This document shows positions 1-8,111 of a stretch of DNA of 56,073 nt, one piece after another. The stretch's first letter is position 1; every line of letters starts with the position of its first letter. The position numbers and the translations under genes were made by a program. Source of the DNA: Verrucomicrobiota bacterium (lineage in GTDB: Bacteria > Verrucomicrobiota > Verrucomicrobiia > Limisphaerales > UBA9464); the NCBI GenBank assembly GCA_029865985.1, contig JARXAF010000140.1:1-56073 (forward strand), in the 5' to 3' direction. The notes under the pieces were generated by a model that saw nothing but the letters and a program-made list of their open reading frames with translations, did not search any database and was not told where the DNA came from.

Positions 1-594
1 ATCCTCGCTTCGATGCTACTTCCGGCGTTGGGCATGGCGAAGGCGCGTGCCAAGAACATCGCCTGCCTGAACAATCTCAAGACCGTCGGGCTCGGTTTGA
101 GATTGTGGGCCAACGACAATCGGGATCGGTACCCCTGGCAGTTAGGTGTGACCAATGGAGGAACGGCCGGTTCCGAGGACTGGGCCGATCACTTTCGGGC
201 CTGCTCCAATGAACTCTCCAACCCGAGCGTTCTGGTGTGTCCGGCCGAAAAAATACCAAGACCGGGGACCAACTGGGTGAATCTCGATGGTTTCGCCAAT
301 GTGAGCTACTTCGTCGGTCTGAAAGCCGAGGAACTCAAACCGCAGACCATGATTTCCGGTGACGCCAACGTCACCGGGGGTGGCGGCGGTTTTGATCCTC
401 AATGGAGCCGGTTTCTTGGAGCTTCGATCGACGCTGCATGGGACAAGACACTGCATGTCCGAGCCGGCAATCTGGCGATGACCGACGGCAGTGTCCAAGC
501 GACCAAAACGGCTGCACTCCGATCGGCCATCAATCAAGCCCTCGCCAGCGGTCTGACCAACGTGGTGTTTTCCAAACCTCGCGGCGTTCTCTGA
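1..594 (+). CDS. Pseudopilin-like protein with H-X9-DG motif (5' end cut by window)
   Basis: The frame is open from base 1, so the start lies upstream. The first visible residues (ILASMLLPALGMAKARAKN) are the end of a prepilin-type N-terminal transmembrane helix and its following positive/alanine-rich turn. A CLNNLKTVGLGLRLWANDN segment follows, as in the large family of Verrucomicrobia/Planctomycete type II secretion-like pseudopilins. Near the C-terminus the sequence HVRAGNLAMTDG fits the H-X9-DG processing-associated motif exactly. Such proteins are thought to be processed by a prepilin peptidase and assembled in the envelope; their individual roles are mostly unknown. It is followed by an unknown protein and a second pseudopilin on the same strand. 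The family assignment is firm; the function beyond that is not known. Confidence 0.88.
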   Translation: MLASMLLPALGMAKARAKNIACLNNLKTVGLGLRLWANDNRDRYPWQLGVTNGGTAGSEDWADHFRACSNELSNPSVLVCPAEKIPRPGTNWVNLDGFANVSYFVGLKAEELKPQTMISGDANVTGGGGGFDPQWSRFLGASIDAAWDKTLHVRAGNLAMTDGSVQATKTAALRSAINQALASGLTNVVFSKPRGVL

Positions 595-611
595 CGCTCC
601 TCCCACGAGCC

Positions 612-1274
612 ATGCGCGATCATCGCGGCATCCAAGCCCTCGCCATCGGCACCTGTGCCATCAGTGTCGTGATTACGTCATGGGCCCTGGGTTGGATCGA
701 CGCCCCTCCGCGACCGAGTGGGACGCTGCACCAGCAAATCGGACAAGCGCTGGCCCAAGAGGCTTTGGCCCATGCTGGATCAGGCGGTCGGGTGGTGGTC
801 TTCGCCCGTGACACTTCGGAGTTCGAGCAACCCGCGACGGACATGGCACTCCGGAGTTTCACGACCGAGATGCAAAAGGCCGGACACCCTGTCACCGACT
901 TGCGACTCGTGGCAGAAGACCCCCTTCGCCCCATCCACGTCCCAGAAGGCGACTTGTTCGATGTCCTGCGAAAATCCAACAAAGGCGACGTCGTGGTCTC
1001 GCTCATGGGGCCGGTACTTTTGGCTGAAGATCAGAGGCTCGCCTTGGGAACCCCAAAAGCCGCGGTCATCGCTTTTTGCCCAGGCTCATCCGCGGAAGTC
1101 CTGGATCCCGCTCAACTGGCCTCGATGGGCCTGCTCCATGGCGGCGTGCTGGCCCTGCCGCCCAGCAACGATCCGAAACAATCCGCCAAAACCCCAGACC
1201 GCTTCGAAGCTCTTTATCACCGGATGGATTCCAAGGCCCTCATTCAAAAACCCAAAACACAGGGGAGACCATGA
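612..1274 (+). CDS. Unknown membrane-anchored or exported protein between two pseudopilins
   Basis: 220 residues from the ATG at 612, which begins MRDHRGIQALAIGTCAISVV. One hydrophobic stretch (about residues 9-28) looks like a signal anchor. The rest is a soluble alpha/beta-like sequence with no motif I recognise. An ATG at 402 would extend the frame, but it would overlap the upstream gene and lose the N-terminal membrane segment, so 612 is preferred. Its stop overlaps the start of the next pseudopilin gene by 4 bases (ATGA), which implies translational coupling. Being sandwiched between pseudopilins suggests an envelope role, but no function can be assigned. Confidence 0.72.
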   Translation: MRDHRGIQALAIGTCAISVVITSWALGWIDAPPRPSGTLHQQIGQALAQEALAHAGSGGRVVVFARDTSEFEQPATDMALRSFTTEMQKAGHPVTDLRLVAEDPLRPIHVPEGDLFDVLRKSNKGDVVVSLMGPVLLAEDQRLALGTPKAAVIAFCPGSSAEVLDPAQLASMGLLHGGVLALPPSNDPKQSAKTPDRFEALYHRMDSKALIQKPKTQGRP

Positions 1275-1960
1275 GGGTGCGTTTTCTTTCGTTTTCCAGA
1301 AACCACACGGGATTCACCCGGACCGATTTGCTCGTGAGCATCGCTCTGGTGAGCCTGCTCCTCCCGCTGGTCTGGACGCCGATCACCGTGTCGCGTTCGC
1401 GGGCACGTCTTGAACGGTGCCGGGCCAACCTGAACAGCGTCAGCCGCGCCTGCCTCCAATTCGCCGCCGATCACGGCCAAACGCTGCCGGGCCCCGTGGA
1501 GGCTCCCGGGGAATTTCAATGGTGGTACAAGGAGCAGGTGAAATCCTACCTCGGAATCCAAGGAGCCTCGGCTGCCACCGACTCGACTTTCGCCTGCCCC
1601 GACGACCGCGGCTATACAGACCCCAAACCCTTCCACCAGTCCGAGCGTTTCGATTTCTCCAGCTACCCGTTCAATGGAGTCCTGCTGCTCGGCGCACCCA
1701 ATATCGCCGGCTGGCGCCTGCCGGAGATTCGCCAACCCGACCGAACGCTTCTGGTCATGGAATGGACGGCGCATGGCCCGCTTTCGTGGCACCGCAGCCG
1801 AACCGGCAAACGAAACGCCCCGTTTTACAATGACGCTGAGAGTGTCGTTGGTTTCGTCGATGGCCATGTGGACTTGGTGAAGATCTATCACGACGGCTAC
1901 AACGCGGCCTACACGCGGGATCCCATCCCGGGCTACCGATACCGCTACAGTGGTCGTTGA
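1271..1960 (+). CDS. Pseudopilin-like protein (type II secretion/prepilin N-terminal domain)
   Basis: 229 residues. The start at 1271 is chosen because it overlaps the upstream stop (ATGA), has AGGGGAGA just upstream, and puts the prepilin helix (GFTRTDLLVSIALVSLLLPL) near residue 17. After the cleavable Gly the +5 residue is Asp rather than the usual Glu, a variant I recall from Verrucomicrobia. The body has a pseudopilin layout, with FACPDDRGY and near the C-terminus FVDGHVD. In the H-X9-DG alignment the His position is an Asn (N-D-A-E-S-V-V-G-F-V-DG). It is likely processed by a prepilin peptidase and membrane inserted; the exact role is unknown. Confidence 0.85.
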   Translation: MRVRFLSFSRNHTGFTRTDLLVSIALVSLLLPLVWTPITVSRSRARLERCRANLNSVSRACLQFAADHGQTLPGPVEAPGEFQWWYKEQVKSYLGIQGASAATDSTFACPDDRGYTDPKPFHQSERFDFSSYPFNGVLLLGAPNIAGWRLPEIRQPDRTLLVMEWTAHGPLSWHRSRTGKRNAPFYNDAESVVGFVDGHVDLVKIYHDGYNAAYTRDPIPGYRYRYSGR

Positions 1961-1978
1961 CCCCTCGATTCTCACTCC

Positions 1979-3907
1979 ATGATTCCGAACCCCTACGATT
2001 GGTTCTTCCGCTTAGGACGCCTGATTTTTTCAATCCTCATTTGCTTCATGCCGTGGGTCTCCGCGGCTCCGGTCACCACAGGCTGGATCCCGCTTTTCAA
2101 AGGGGTGGAATACATGACGGGCACCAACACCGAATCGTCGGGCGACTTCAACAGCCTCATGGTGGCCCACCTGATTCGAGTGGATCTCTCGGATCCTGAC
2201 ATCCGGTTGCTTCCGACACCTCAGATCACCAATTATCTGGGCAATTCTCGCGAAACCTCCGGCCAGACAGTGAGCCGATTTGTCAAAACGCACGGTCTGC
2301 AGTTGGGCGTGAATGCCAACTTCTTTTCCCCCACCGACTACTACATGCCCGAGGGAACACCCATGCAACTCAGTGGGTTGGCCATCAGTGACGGGTCACT
2401 CGTCTCGGTGGCCAATGCCACCTATTCCGCCTGCGTCCTGTTCGATGCGAATCGGACAGCGCGCATCATCGAAGACAACTGGCCGGCCGGCCCCACCAAC
2501 GGCGTGCTCCACGCTCTCGCCGGCGACTACCCGTTGGTGGTCAACGGGGTCAATATCTCCCGGCGCTACTTCAATACCCCTGGCGGGGTCCATGAGCAGC
2601 ATCCTCGAACGGCTTTCGGCGTCTCCCACGATGGCAAGACCTTCTACATCGTCTGCATTGACGGCCGCCAGGACCACAGCGTGGGCGCCTTCGATTATGA
2701 GACGGCCGCTTGGATGCTGTTGGCCGGGGCCTACAACGCCGTCAACATGGACGGTGGTGGCTCCACCACCCTGGTGATGGAAGACAGCATCGGCGAACCC
2801 CTGCGACTCAATGCCTCCAGTGCCGTTGCCGATTCCGGAAAAGAACGCACCGTCGGCAGCCATCTCGGCATCTTCGCCAAACCCATCCCGGGTTTCATCA
2901 ATGACCTGAAGGTGGTTCCCTCCGACGATGGCGCCACCCTTTCGTGGACCACCCTCACGGACGCCACTGCGTCGGTGGAACTGGGCACCTCCAACCCACC
3001 CGACCCCGTGACCCGCTTCACAGGAAGCTCAGGCACGACACATACGGTCCAAATCACCGGCCTGACACCGGGTATCGGCTACTATTTTCAAGCGGTTTCC
3101 GTCGCCGATGGCACCCGACATGAAACTCCCATCAAATTCTTCCGGACCACGCGAACCGTGATATCCACCGAGGTGGTCCTCCTCAACGCGGAATGGCGGT
3201 ACACCACCGCCAACCTCTACAACACGGCTTGGACAACCACCGACTATGTCGACACCGGTTGGAAAGGACCTGGAGCTGCGCTGCTCTGGGCCAATGCCAG
3301 TGCGGCCGGTTCCACACTCGATCCGAATCTTTTGGGGGAGCGCATGCCCAACAATCCGTCGACTGGTTTCCCCTACACCACCTACTCCTTTCGAACCCGC
3401 TTCAAAGCTGCCGACGTGTCCGCCGGAGCCACCCTTTCGGTGTCGGCCTACATTGACGACGGAGCGGTTTTTTATCTCAACGGCCGCGAGATCCATCGAA
3501 TCCGAATGCCCGCCGCGCCGGCAGAAATCCTGAATGCTACCTTGGCAACCGGCACCCCCTGCAATGGCAATGCCGATTGCACCGATGACTTCATCGTTCC
3601 TGTGGATGGTATCCTCCGGGCTGGCGACAACGTACTGGCCGTCGAGGTTCACAATTCCAGTGCCCGGAGCTCGGACATCACCCTTGGGGCAACGGTCACG
3701 CTGGAAGTTCCCGCCTCGCGGCCTCCGGCCATCACCATCCATCGGGATAACGGCCTCATGACCCTCGATTGGGTCGGCACAGGATTTCTGCTGCAACAAG
3801 CAGACACTCCCTCCGGCCCATGGACCTCTGTGGCGGGTGCGACACAAACGGCTCCCTTGCGCATCCAGGATGCGGCCACCACTCGATACTACCGGCTGTC
3901 ACGATAA
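1979..3907 (+). CDS. Secreted phosphodiester glycosidase (NAGPA domain) with Fn3-like and jelly-roll domains
   Basis: 642 residues. A signal peptide covers residues 1 to about 30. A NAGPA/phosphodiester-glycosidase domain spans about 60-300, with N113-F115 (NANFF), R210 in HPRTAFG and the hallmark NMDGGGS at 256-262. The family cleaves N-acetylglucosamine linked through a phosphodiester, as in the lysosomal uncovering enzyme; bacterial members probably act on cell-wall or exopolysaccharide phosphodiesters. A fibronectin-type-III-like module (about 305-390) and a galactose-binding-like beta-sandwich (about 395-585) follow, consistent with binding an extracellular glycan. It lies 18 bases after the pseudopilin gene and may share its transcript. 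Substrate is unknown. Confidence 0.87.
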   Translation: MIPNPYDWFFRLGRLIFSILICFMPWVSAAPVTTGWIPLFKGVEYMTGTNTESSGDFNSLMVAHLIRVDLSDPDIRLLPTPQITNYLGNSRETSGQTVSRFVKTHGLQLGVNANFFSPTDYYMPEGTPMQLSGLAISDGSLVSVANATYSACVLFDANRTARIIEDNWPAGPTNGVLHALAGDYPLVVNGVNISRRYFNTPGGVHEQHPRTAFGVSHDGKTFYIVCIDGRQDHSVGAFDYETAAWMLLAGAYNAVNMDGGGSTTLVMEDSIGEPLRLNASSAVADSGKERTVGSHLGIFAKPIPGFINDLKVVPSDDGATLSWTTLTDATASVELGTSNPPDPVTRFTGSSGTTHTVQITGLTPGIGYYFQAVSVADGTRHETPIKFFRTTRTVISTEVVLLNAEWRYTTANLYNTAWTTTDYVDTGWKGPGAALLWANASAAGSTLDPNLLGERMPNNPSTGFPYTTYSFRTRFKAADVSAGATLSVSAYIDDGAVFYLNGREIHRIRMPAAPAEILNATLATGTPCNGNADCTDDFIVPVDGILRAGDNVLAVEVHNSSARSSDITLGATVTLEVPASRPPAITIHRDNGLMTLDWVGTGFLLQQADTPSGPWTSVAGATQTAPLRIQDAATTRYYRLSR

Positions 3908-4201
3908 CATCACCTGCACCCAGTAGGTGTTGTCAGAATCCACGTTTCCGAGATCAGATGCCTATTGCCAGTTGAATTTGGAAAACAGGCCCGAGATAAG
4001 GGAAACAATCTTCAGAATCAGTGACCCTTCGGCGCTCGATTTGTTATCGAACCGGCATTGCCTGAATAACATTTTGTTTACCTAGCTGGACAACTGCAAA
4101 AGATGTCAGCAGTTTAGTGTCGTCAAAATGGTAACGAGTGACCGTCGGCTGTCCAGCATGTCCAGCAGAAGGCTAGCGGGTTCGACGGATGCTTTTTCAA
4201 A
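3908..4201. other. Intergenic region with repeated TGTCCAGC elements
   Basis: About 294 bases without a gene, and more AT-rich than its surroundings. It contains a tandem 9-base repeat TGTCCAGCA at 4150-4158 and 4159-4167, and an inverted copy of its core (GCTGGACA) at 4085-4092. I see no strong terminator or confident -35/-10 pair. Confidence 0.5.
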
Positions 4202-6058
4202 ATGGAAGAACCCACAAAACCGATGGCGCGGGTGCAGTTCTGGGGAACACGTGGATCGCTGGCTAGGCCAGGGAAAACCACACTTCGCTACGGTGGCAAC
4301 ACCTCCTGTGTCCAAATCACTTCCCCGAATGGCTCACTGGTGATCTTGGATTGCGGCACCGGAGCCCACGACTTGGGCCGGCATTTATTGGGTGAAACCC
4401 AAGGACCTCAGCGAGGCAGCATCTTGTTCAGCCACACGCATTGGGATCACATCCAGGGATTCCCCTTCTTCGCTCCACTGTTTGTGCGCGGATGGCAGTG
4501 GGATATTTATGGTCCCGCGGGCCTGGGGCGATCGCTCCGACAAGCCCTGTCAGGGCAAATGGAAAACACCTATTTCCCGGTCACACTCGATGACATGGGG
4601 TCTTCCATCCGTTTTCACGATTTGGTCGAGGGCAGCCTTGAAATTGACGATATCCGCATCACTACTCGGTACTTGAACCACCCCTCCCTGACCCTTGGCT
4701 ATCGGTTGGAAATGGGGCGCGCTTCGGTGGTCTATGCTTGTGACCACGAACCGTACTCACGAATCGAAGGAGATGCCTCGGTGCATCAACTCGACCGACG
4801 ACATGCCCAATTTCTGGCCGGGGCTGATCTGGTTATCCATGATGCCCAATTCACAGACAGCGAGTATGTCCAACGCAAGGGCTGGGGTCATAGTCCGGTC
4901 GAATACGTTTCCGAAATGTGCCAACGCGCCGGGGTCCGACGGATGGCCCTCTCGCATCACGATCCCGGACGAACCGACGATGAACTCGACCGGATCGTGG
5001 AGACCGTGCAGGGCGACTTGACCAAAAACGGGTCCACCATGCAGGTCTTCGCTGCGGCCGATGGTCAAGTGGTGGAACTCGATGCAGCAACCGGCGCGAT
5101 CCCGGAAGCCAAGAGTGGAACATTCTCAGCGCACACGCGTCTCGTTCCGGCCTTGAAGGAAGCCAACGTCCTCATTGGCGTGTCTGATCCAAAACTGGCG
5201 ATGCTTCTCGCGGAGGCAGCCCTTGGCGAAGCGCTTCAAGTCGATCACACCTCCGATATCATTGCTGCAGAGAAGATGGCGACAGCCAAACCACCGGCTT
5301 TGCTCGTATTGGAGGACAATCCGCCCTCAATGGATGGATGGAGTGTTTGTCGCCGGTTGCGATCGTCGGGCGATTTGCGCCTCAAAGACTTGCCCATTGT
5401 CTTGGTGGGCGATCGCGAACGAAGCAGCACTGAACCCACTGACGGCGCCACGCACTGGTTGATCGCACCGTTTTCCAGCCAATACGCGAGGGCACAAATA
5501 CAAGCTTGGCTCCTGCGTTCGGCCAGTCGTTGGGTTCGCGCTGCTCAGCCTGCGGACGAGGAACAACGACTGGCAGTGTTGCATGGCCTGTCCATTCTGG
5601 ACACCCAACCCGAAGAACGGTTCGACCGCATCACACGCCTGGCCGCAGAAATCGCTGAGGTCCCGATCGCTCTCGTGTCTCTGGTGGACCAGAATCGGCA
5701 GTGGTTCAAATCTTCGGTGGGCTTGGACGCGAAGGAAACTTCGCGCGAGGTCTCCTTTTGTGCCCACTCTGTCACCAGTGGCGCGCCCTTGATTGTGCAG
5801 GACACGTTGTCGGATGAGCGGTTCGCAGAAAACCCGCTGGTCGTCGGCGGACCCCGGATTCGCTTCTACGCAGGCTTTCCACTTTTCCATTCCAGCGGCA
5901 GTTGCATGGGCACGCTCTGCTTGATCGACTCCCGACCCCGTCACTTTTCCGATTCGACCATCCAGCAGTTTGCACATCTCACAGGTCTGGTCCAACAGGA
6001 GCTCAATTCCGAATGCAAAACAGCACCGATTGACGCCCTCGGCAGCGAAAAACCGTGA
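4202..6058 (+). CDS. Metallo-beta-lactamase / degenerate receiver / GAF fusion protein
   Basis: 618 residues, no signal peptide, presumably cytoplasmic. Residues about 10-295 are a metallo-beta-lactamase-fold hydrolase that opens with WGTRGSLARPG and RYGGNTSC. Its metal site is SHTHWDH (H78, H80, D82, H83), with D181, H214/D215 and H252 as further likely ligands. Residues about 318-440 resemble a response-regulator receiver, but the phospho-acceptor position is Glu371 (LVLEDNPPSMDG) and the conserved Lys of the K-P-F motif is Ala422 (IAPF), so it should not be phosphorylated normally. Residues about 455-605 are a GAF domain (ILDTQPEERFDRI, VSFCAHS). The architecture suggests a signalling phosphodiesterase-like enzyme controlled by a small ligand; the substrate is not known. 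Confidence 0.85.
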   Translation: MEEPTKPMARVQFWGTRGSLARPGKTTLRYGGNTSCVQITSPNGSLVILDCGTGAHDLGRHLLGETQGPQRGSILFSHTHWDHIQGFPFFAPLFVRGWQWDIYGPAGLGRSLRQALSGQMENTYFPVTLDDMGSSIRFHDLVEGSLEIDDIRITTRYLNHPSLTLGYRLEMGRASVVYACDHEPYSRIEGDASVHQLDRRHAQFLAGADLVIHDAQFTDSEYVQRKGWGHSPVEYVSEMCQRAGVRRMALSHHDPGRTDDELDRIVETVQGDLTKNGSTMQVFAAADGQVVELDAATGAIPEAKSGTFSAHTRLVPALKEANVLIGVSDPKLAMLLAEAALGEALQVDHTSDIIAAEKMATAKPPALLVLEDNPPSMDGWSVCRRLRSSGDLRLKDLPIVLVGDRERSSTEPTDGATHWLIAPFSSQYARAQIQAWLLRSASRWVRAAQPADEEQRLAVLHGLSILDTQPEERFDRITRLAAEIAEVPIALVSLVDQNRQWFKSSVGLDAKETSREVSFCAHSVTSGAPLIVQDTLSDERFAENPLVVGGPRIRFYAGFPLFHSSGSCMGTLCLIDSRPRHFSDSTIQQFAHLTGLVQQELNSECKTAPIDALGSEKP

Positions 6059-6205
6059 TCCCGGCGGATGGCTGAAAAACGATAGTGTCATACCAAAAAC
6101 CGCCCCAGCATAACCGCGGCTGAAGGGACTGCCTCGACGAGGCTTGCCATTATTGGGTTTCTACCAAAACTCCTTGGCTACGGTTACCCACCCCTCTCCG
6201 ACGAC

Positions 6206-8002
6206 ATGCACCTAGCGACACTCGACTGGATCATCATCGCCGCCACGTTCGTTTTGTATCTCGCCATCGGTCTCTTTGTCGGGAAATCAGCCGGCAAAGA
6301 CTACGAGAGCTACTTTCTCAGCGGTCGCACCATGCCGTGGTGGTTGTTGGGGACTTCCATGGTGGCCACGACGTTCGCCACCGATACCCCGAACCTCGTC
6401 GCCGGTATCGTGCGCCGGGACGGCGTCTTCGGGAATTGGGTCTGGTGGGCCCTGCTGCTGACCGGAACCACCACGGTATTTCTCTTCGCGAAGCTCTGGC
6501 GTCGAAGCGGCATGATGACGGACATCGAATTCTATGAGCTTCGCTACTCCGGTCGCCCTGCGGCTTTCCTGCGAGGTTTCCGGGCCGTTTACCTGGGAAT
6601 TTTCTTCAACATCCTGGTGATGGCGAACGTGTCGCTGGCCGCCATCAAGATTGGTGGTGTCATGTTCGGCCTCGATCCGGTCAAGACCATCGCTGTGGCC
6701 TCAGTAGTCACCGTCGCCTACAGCATGATCGGGGGACTTACGGGCGTGCTGCTCACCGACTTGGTCCAGTTCATCATCGCCATGGTCGGAGCCATTTGGG
6801 CGGCCGTCCATGTGGTCGGACTCCCTCAGGTTGGCGGTCTGGGCAAGCTGTTGGCCGATCCCCGAGTTCAGGCGAAGATGGACGTGGTGCCCAATTTTGC
6901 CACGACACCGCATGATGTCGTCATGGCGGTGTTCCTGATACCTCTCTTGGTCACTTGGTGGAGCATCTACTATCCGGGTGCCGAACCCGGCGGCGGCGGC
7001 TACGTGGCTCAGCGACTTCTGGCTGCCAAGAATGAGAAGCACGCCTTGGGCGCCTGCCTGTTCTTCAACGTCATGCACTACGCCCTCCGCCCCTGGCCGT
7101 GGATCCTGGTGGCTCTGGCCTCCTTGGTGGTGTTTCCCGATGTTGCCTCGCTGCAGGCACAATTCCCGCACCTGGATCCCAAAATTGTGCAGGACGATCT
7201 GGCCTACCCGGCCATGCTGACCTTCCTGCCCCAAGGTCTGATGGGCATCATGGTCGCTTCGTTGGCGGCCGCCTACATGAGCACCATGTCCACGCAGGTG
7301 AACTACGGTTCCTCGATTGTGGTCAGCGATCTCTATCTTCGCTTCGTCAATCCCAAGGCCAGCGATTCCCAACAGGTGTGGCTGGGTCGCATCGTCACCG
7401 TCGTGCTCATGTTCGCCTCCTGCTGGTTGGCACTCCAGATGAAGGACGCCCTGTCGAACTTTAATTTGATGATGCAAGTCGGCGCGGGAACCGGCCTGGT
7501 TCTGATCCTCCGGTGGTTCTGGTGGCGCATCAATGCCGCCTCGGAAATCGCAGCCATGACCCTCTCCTTCGGCATGGCCTTGTTCTGGCACTATTCCAGC
7601 GTGGGCCGGGATATTCCGGCTTGGAAGCAAATGGTCATCGGAGTCGCGGTCACCACCGCGGGTTCATTGGTGGTAGCGCTACTCACCGGCCCCACAGAAA
7701 CCGAGAAGCTCCGCGAGTTTTACTCTCGAGTCCAACCCGGCGGATCGGGCTGGAAACCGGTTCTGGACCGGGCTGGCCATGAGCGGGTGCAAATTCAAGA
7801 TACTAAGCTCGGCACCGAATCCGATTTGGGCATTGGCATCGTCTGTTCGATCCTCGCTTCCATTGGCATTTGGGCGCTGATCTTCGCCGGAGGCTGGGCC
7901 ATCTACGGTCGATGGACACAAGCCGGTATCGCCTTCGCCGTGACTTTGGTCTGCGCTGCGTTCCTCCCGTTCTGCATCGCGCGATTGCGCATTCGGGACT
8001 GA
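6206..8002 (+). CDS. Sodium:solute symporter family transporter
   Basis: 598 residues of mostly hydrophobic helices, about 13-15 predicted membrane segments. It has the family signatures GGLTGVLLTDLVQ (about residues 175-187) and AAYMSTMSTQVNYGSS followed by VVSDLYLRF, which correspond to the sodium-binding region of SSS (SLC5-like) transporters. The N-terminus (LDWIIIAATFVLYLAIGL) has the outward first helix of the family, and SAGKDYESYFLSGRTMPWW matches the conserved loop to helix 2. These proteins import sugars, organic acids or amino acids with Na+. The substrate cannot be read from sequence. The glycogen-debranching gene 109 bases downstream makes a sugar plausible, but that is inference. 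Confidence 0.9.
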   Translation: MHLATLDWIIIAATFVLYLAIGLFVGKSAGKDYESYFLSGRTMPWWLLGTSMVATTFATDTPNLVAGIVRRDGVFGNWVWWALLLTGTTTVFLFAKLWRRSGMMTDIEFYELRYSGRPAAFLRGFRAVYLGIFFNILVMANVSLAAIKIGGVMFGLDPVKTIAVASVVTVAYSMIGGLTGVLLTDLVQFIIAMVGAIWAAVHVVGLPQVGGLGKLLADPRVQAKMDVVPNFATTPHDVVMAVFLIPLLVTWWSIYYPGAEPGGGGYVAQRLLAAKNEKHALGACLFFNVMHYALRPWPWILVALASLVVFPDVASLQAQFPHLDPKIVQDDLAYPAMLTFLPQGLMGIMVASLAAAYMSTMSTQVNYGSSIVVSDLYLRFVNPKASDSQQVWLGRIVTVVLMFASCWLALQMKDALSNFNLMMQVGAGTGLVLILRWFWWRINAASEIAAMTLSFGMALFWHYSSVGRDIPAWKQMVIGVAVTTAGSLVVALLTGPTETEKLREFYSRVQPGGSGWKPVLDRAGHERVQIQDTKLGTESDLGIGIVCSILASIGIWALIFAGGWAIYGRWTQAGIAFAVTLVCAAFLPFCIARLRIRD

Positions 8003-8111
8003 CCCGGACAGGGAACAACGGGCAACCGTTCATTCACCTAGGCCATTTCCCTACTGGACTCGTCGTATGATGACGACGATCTAACGTTGCCGCGAGACCA
8101 CAGAGGCCACC

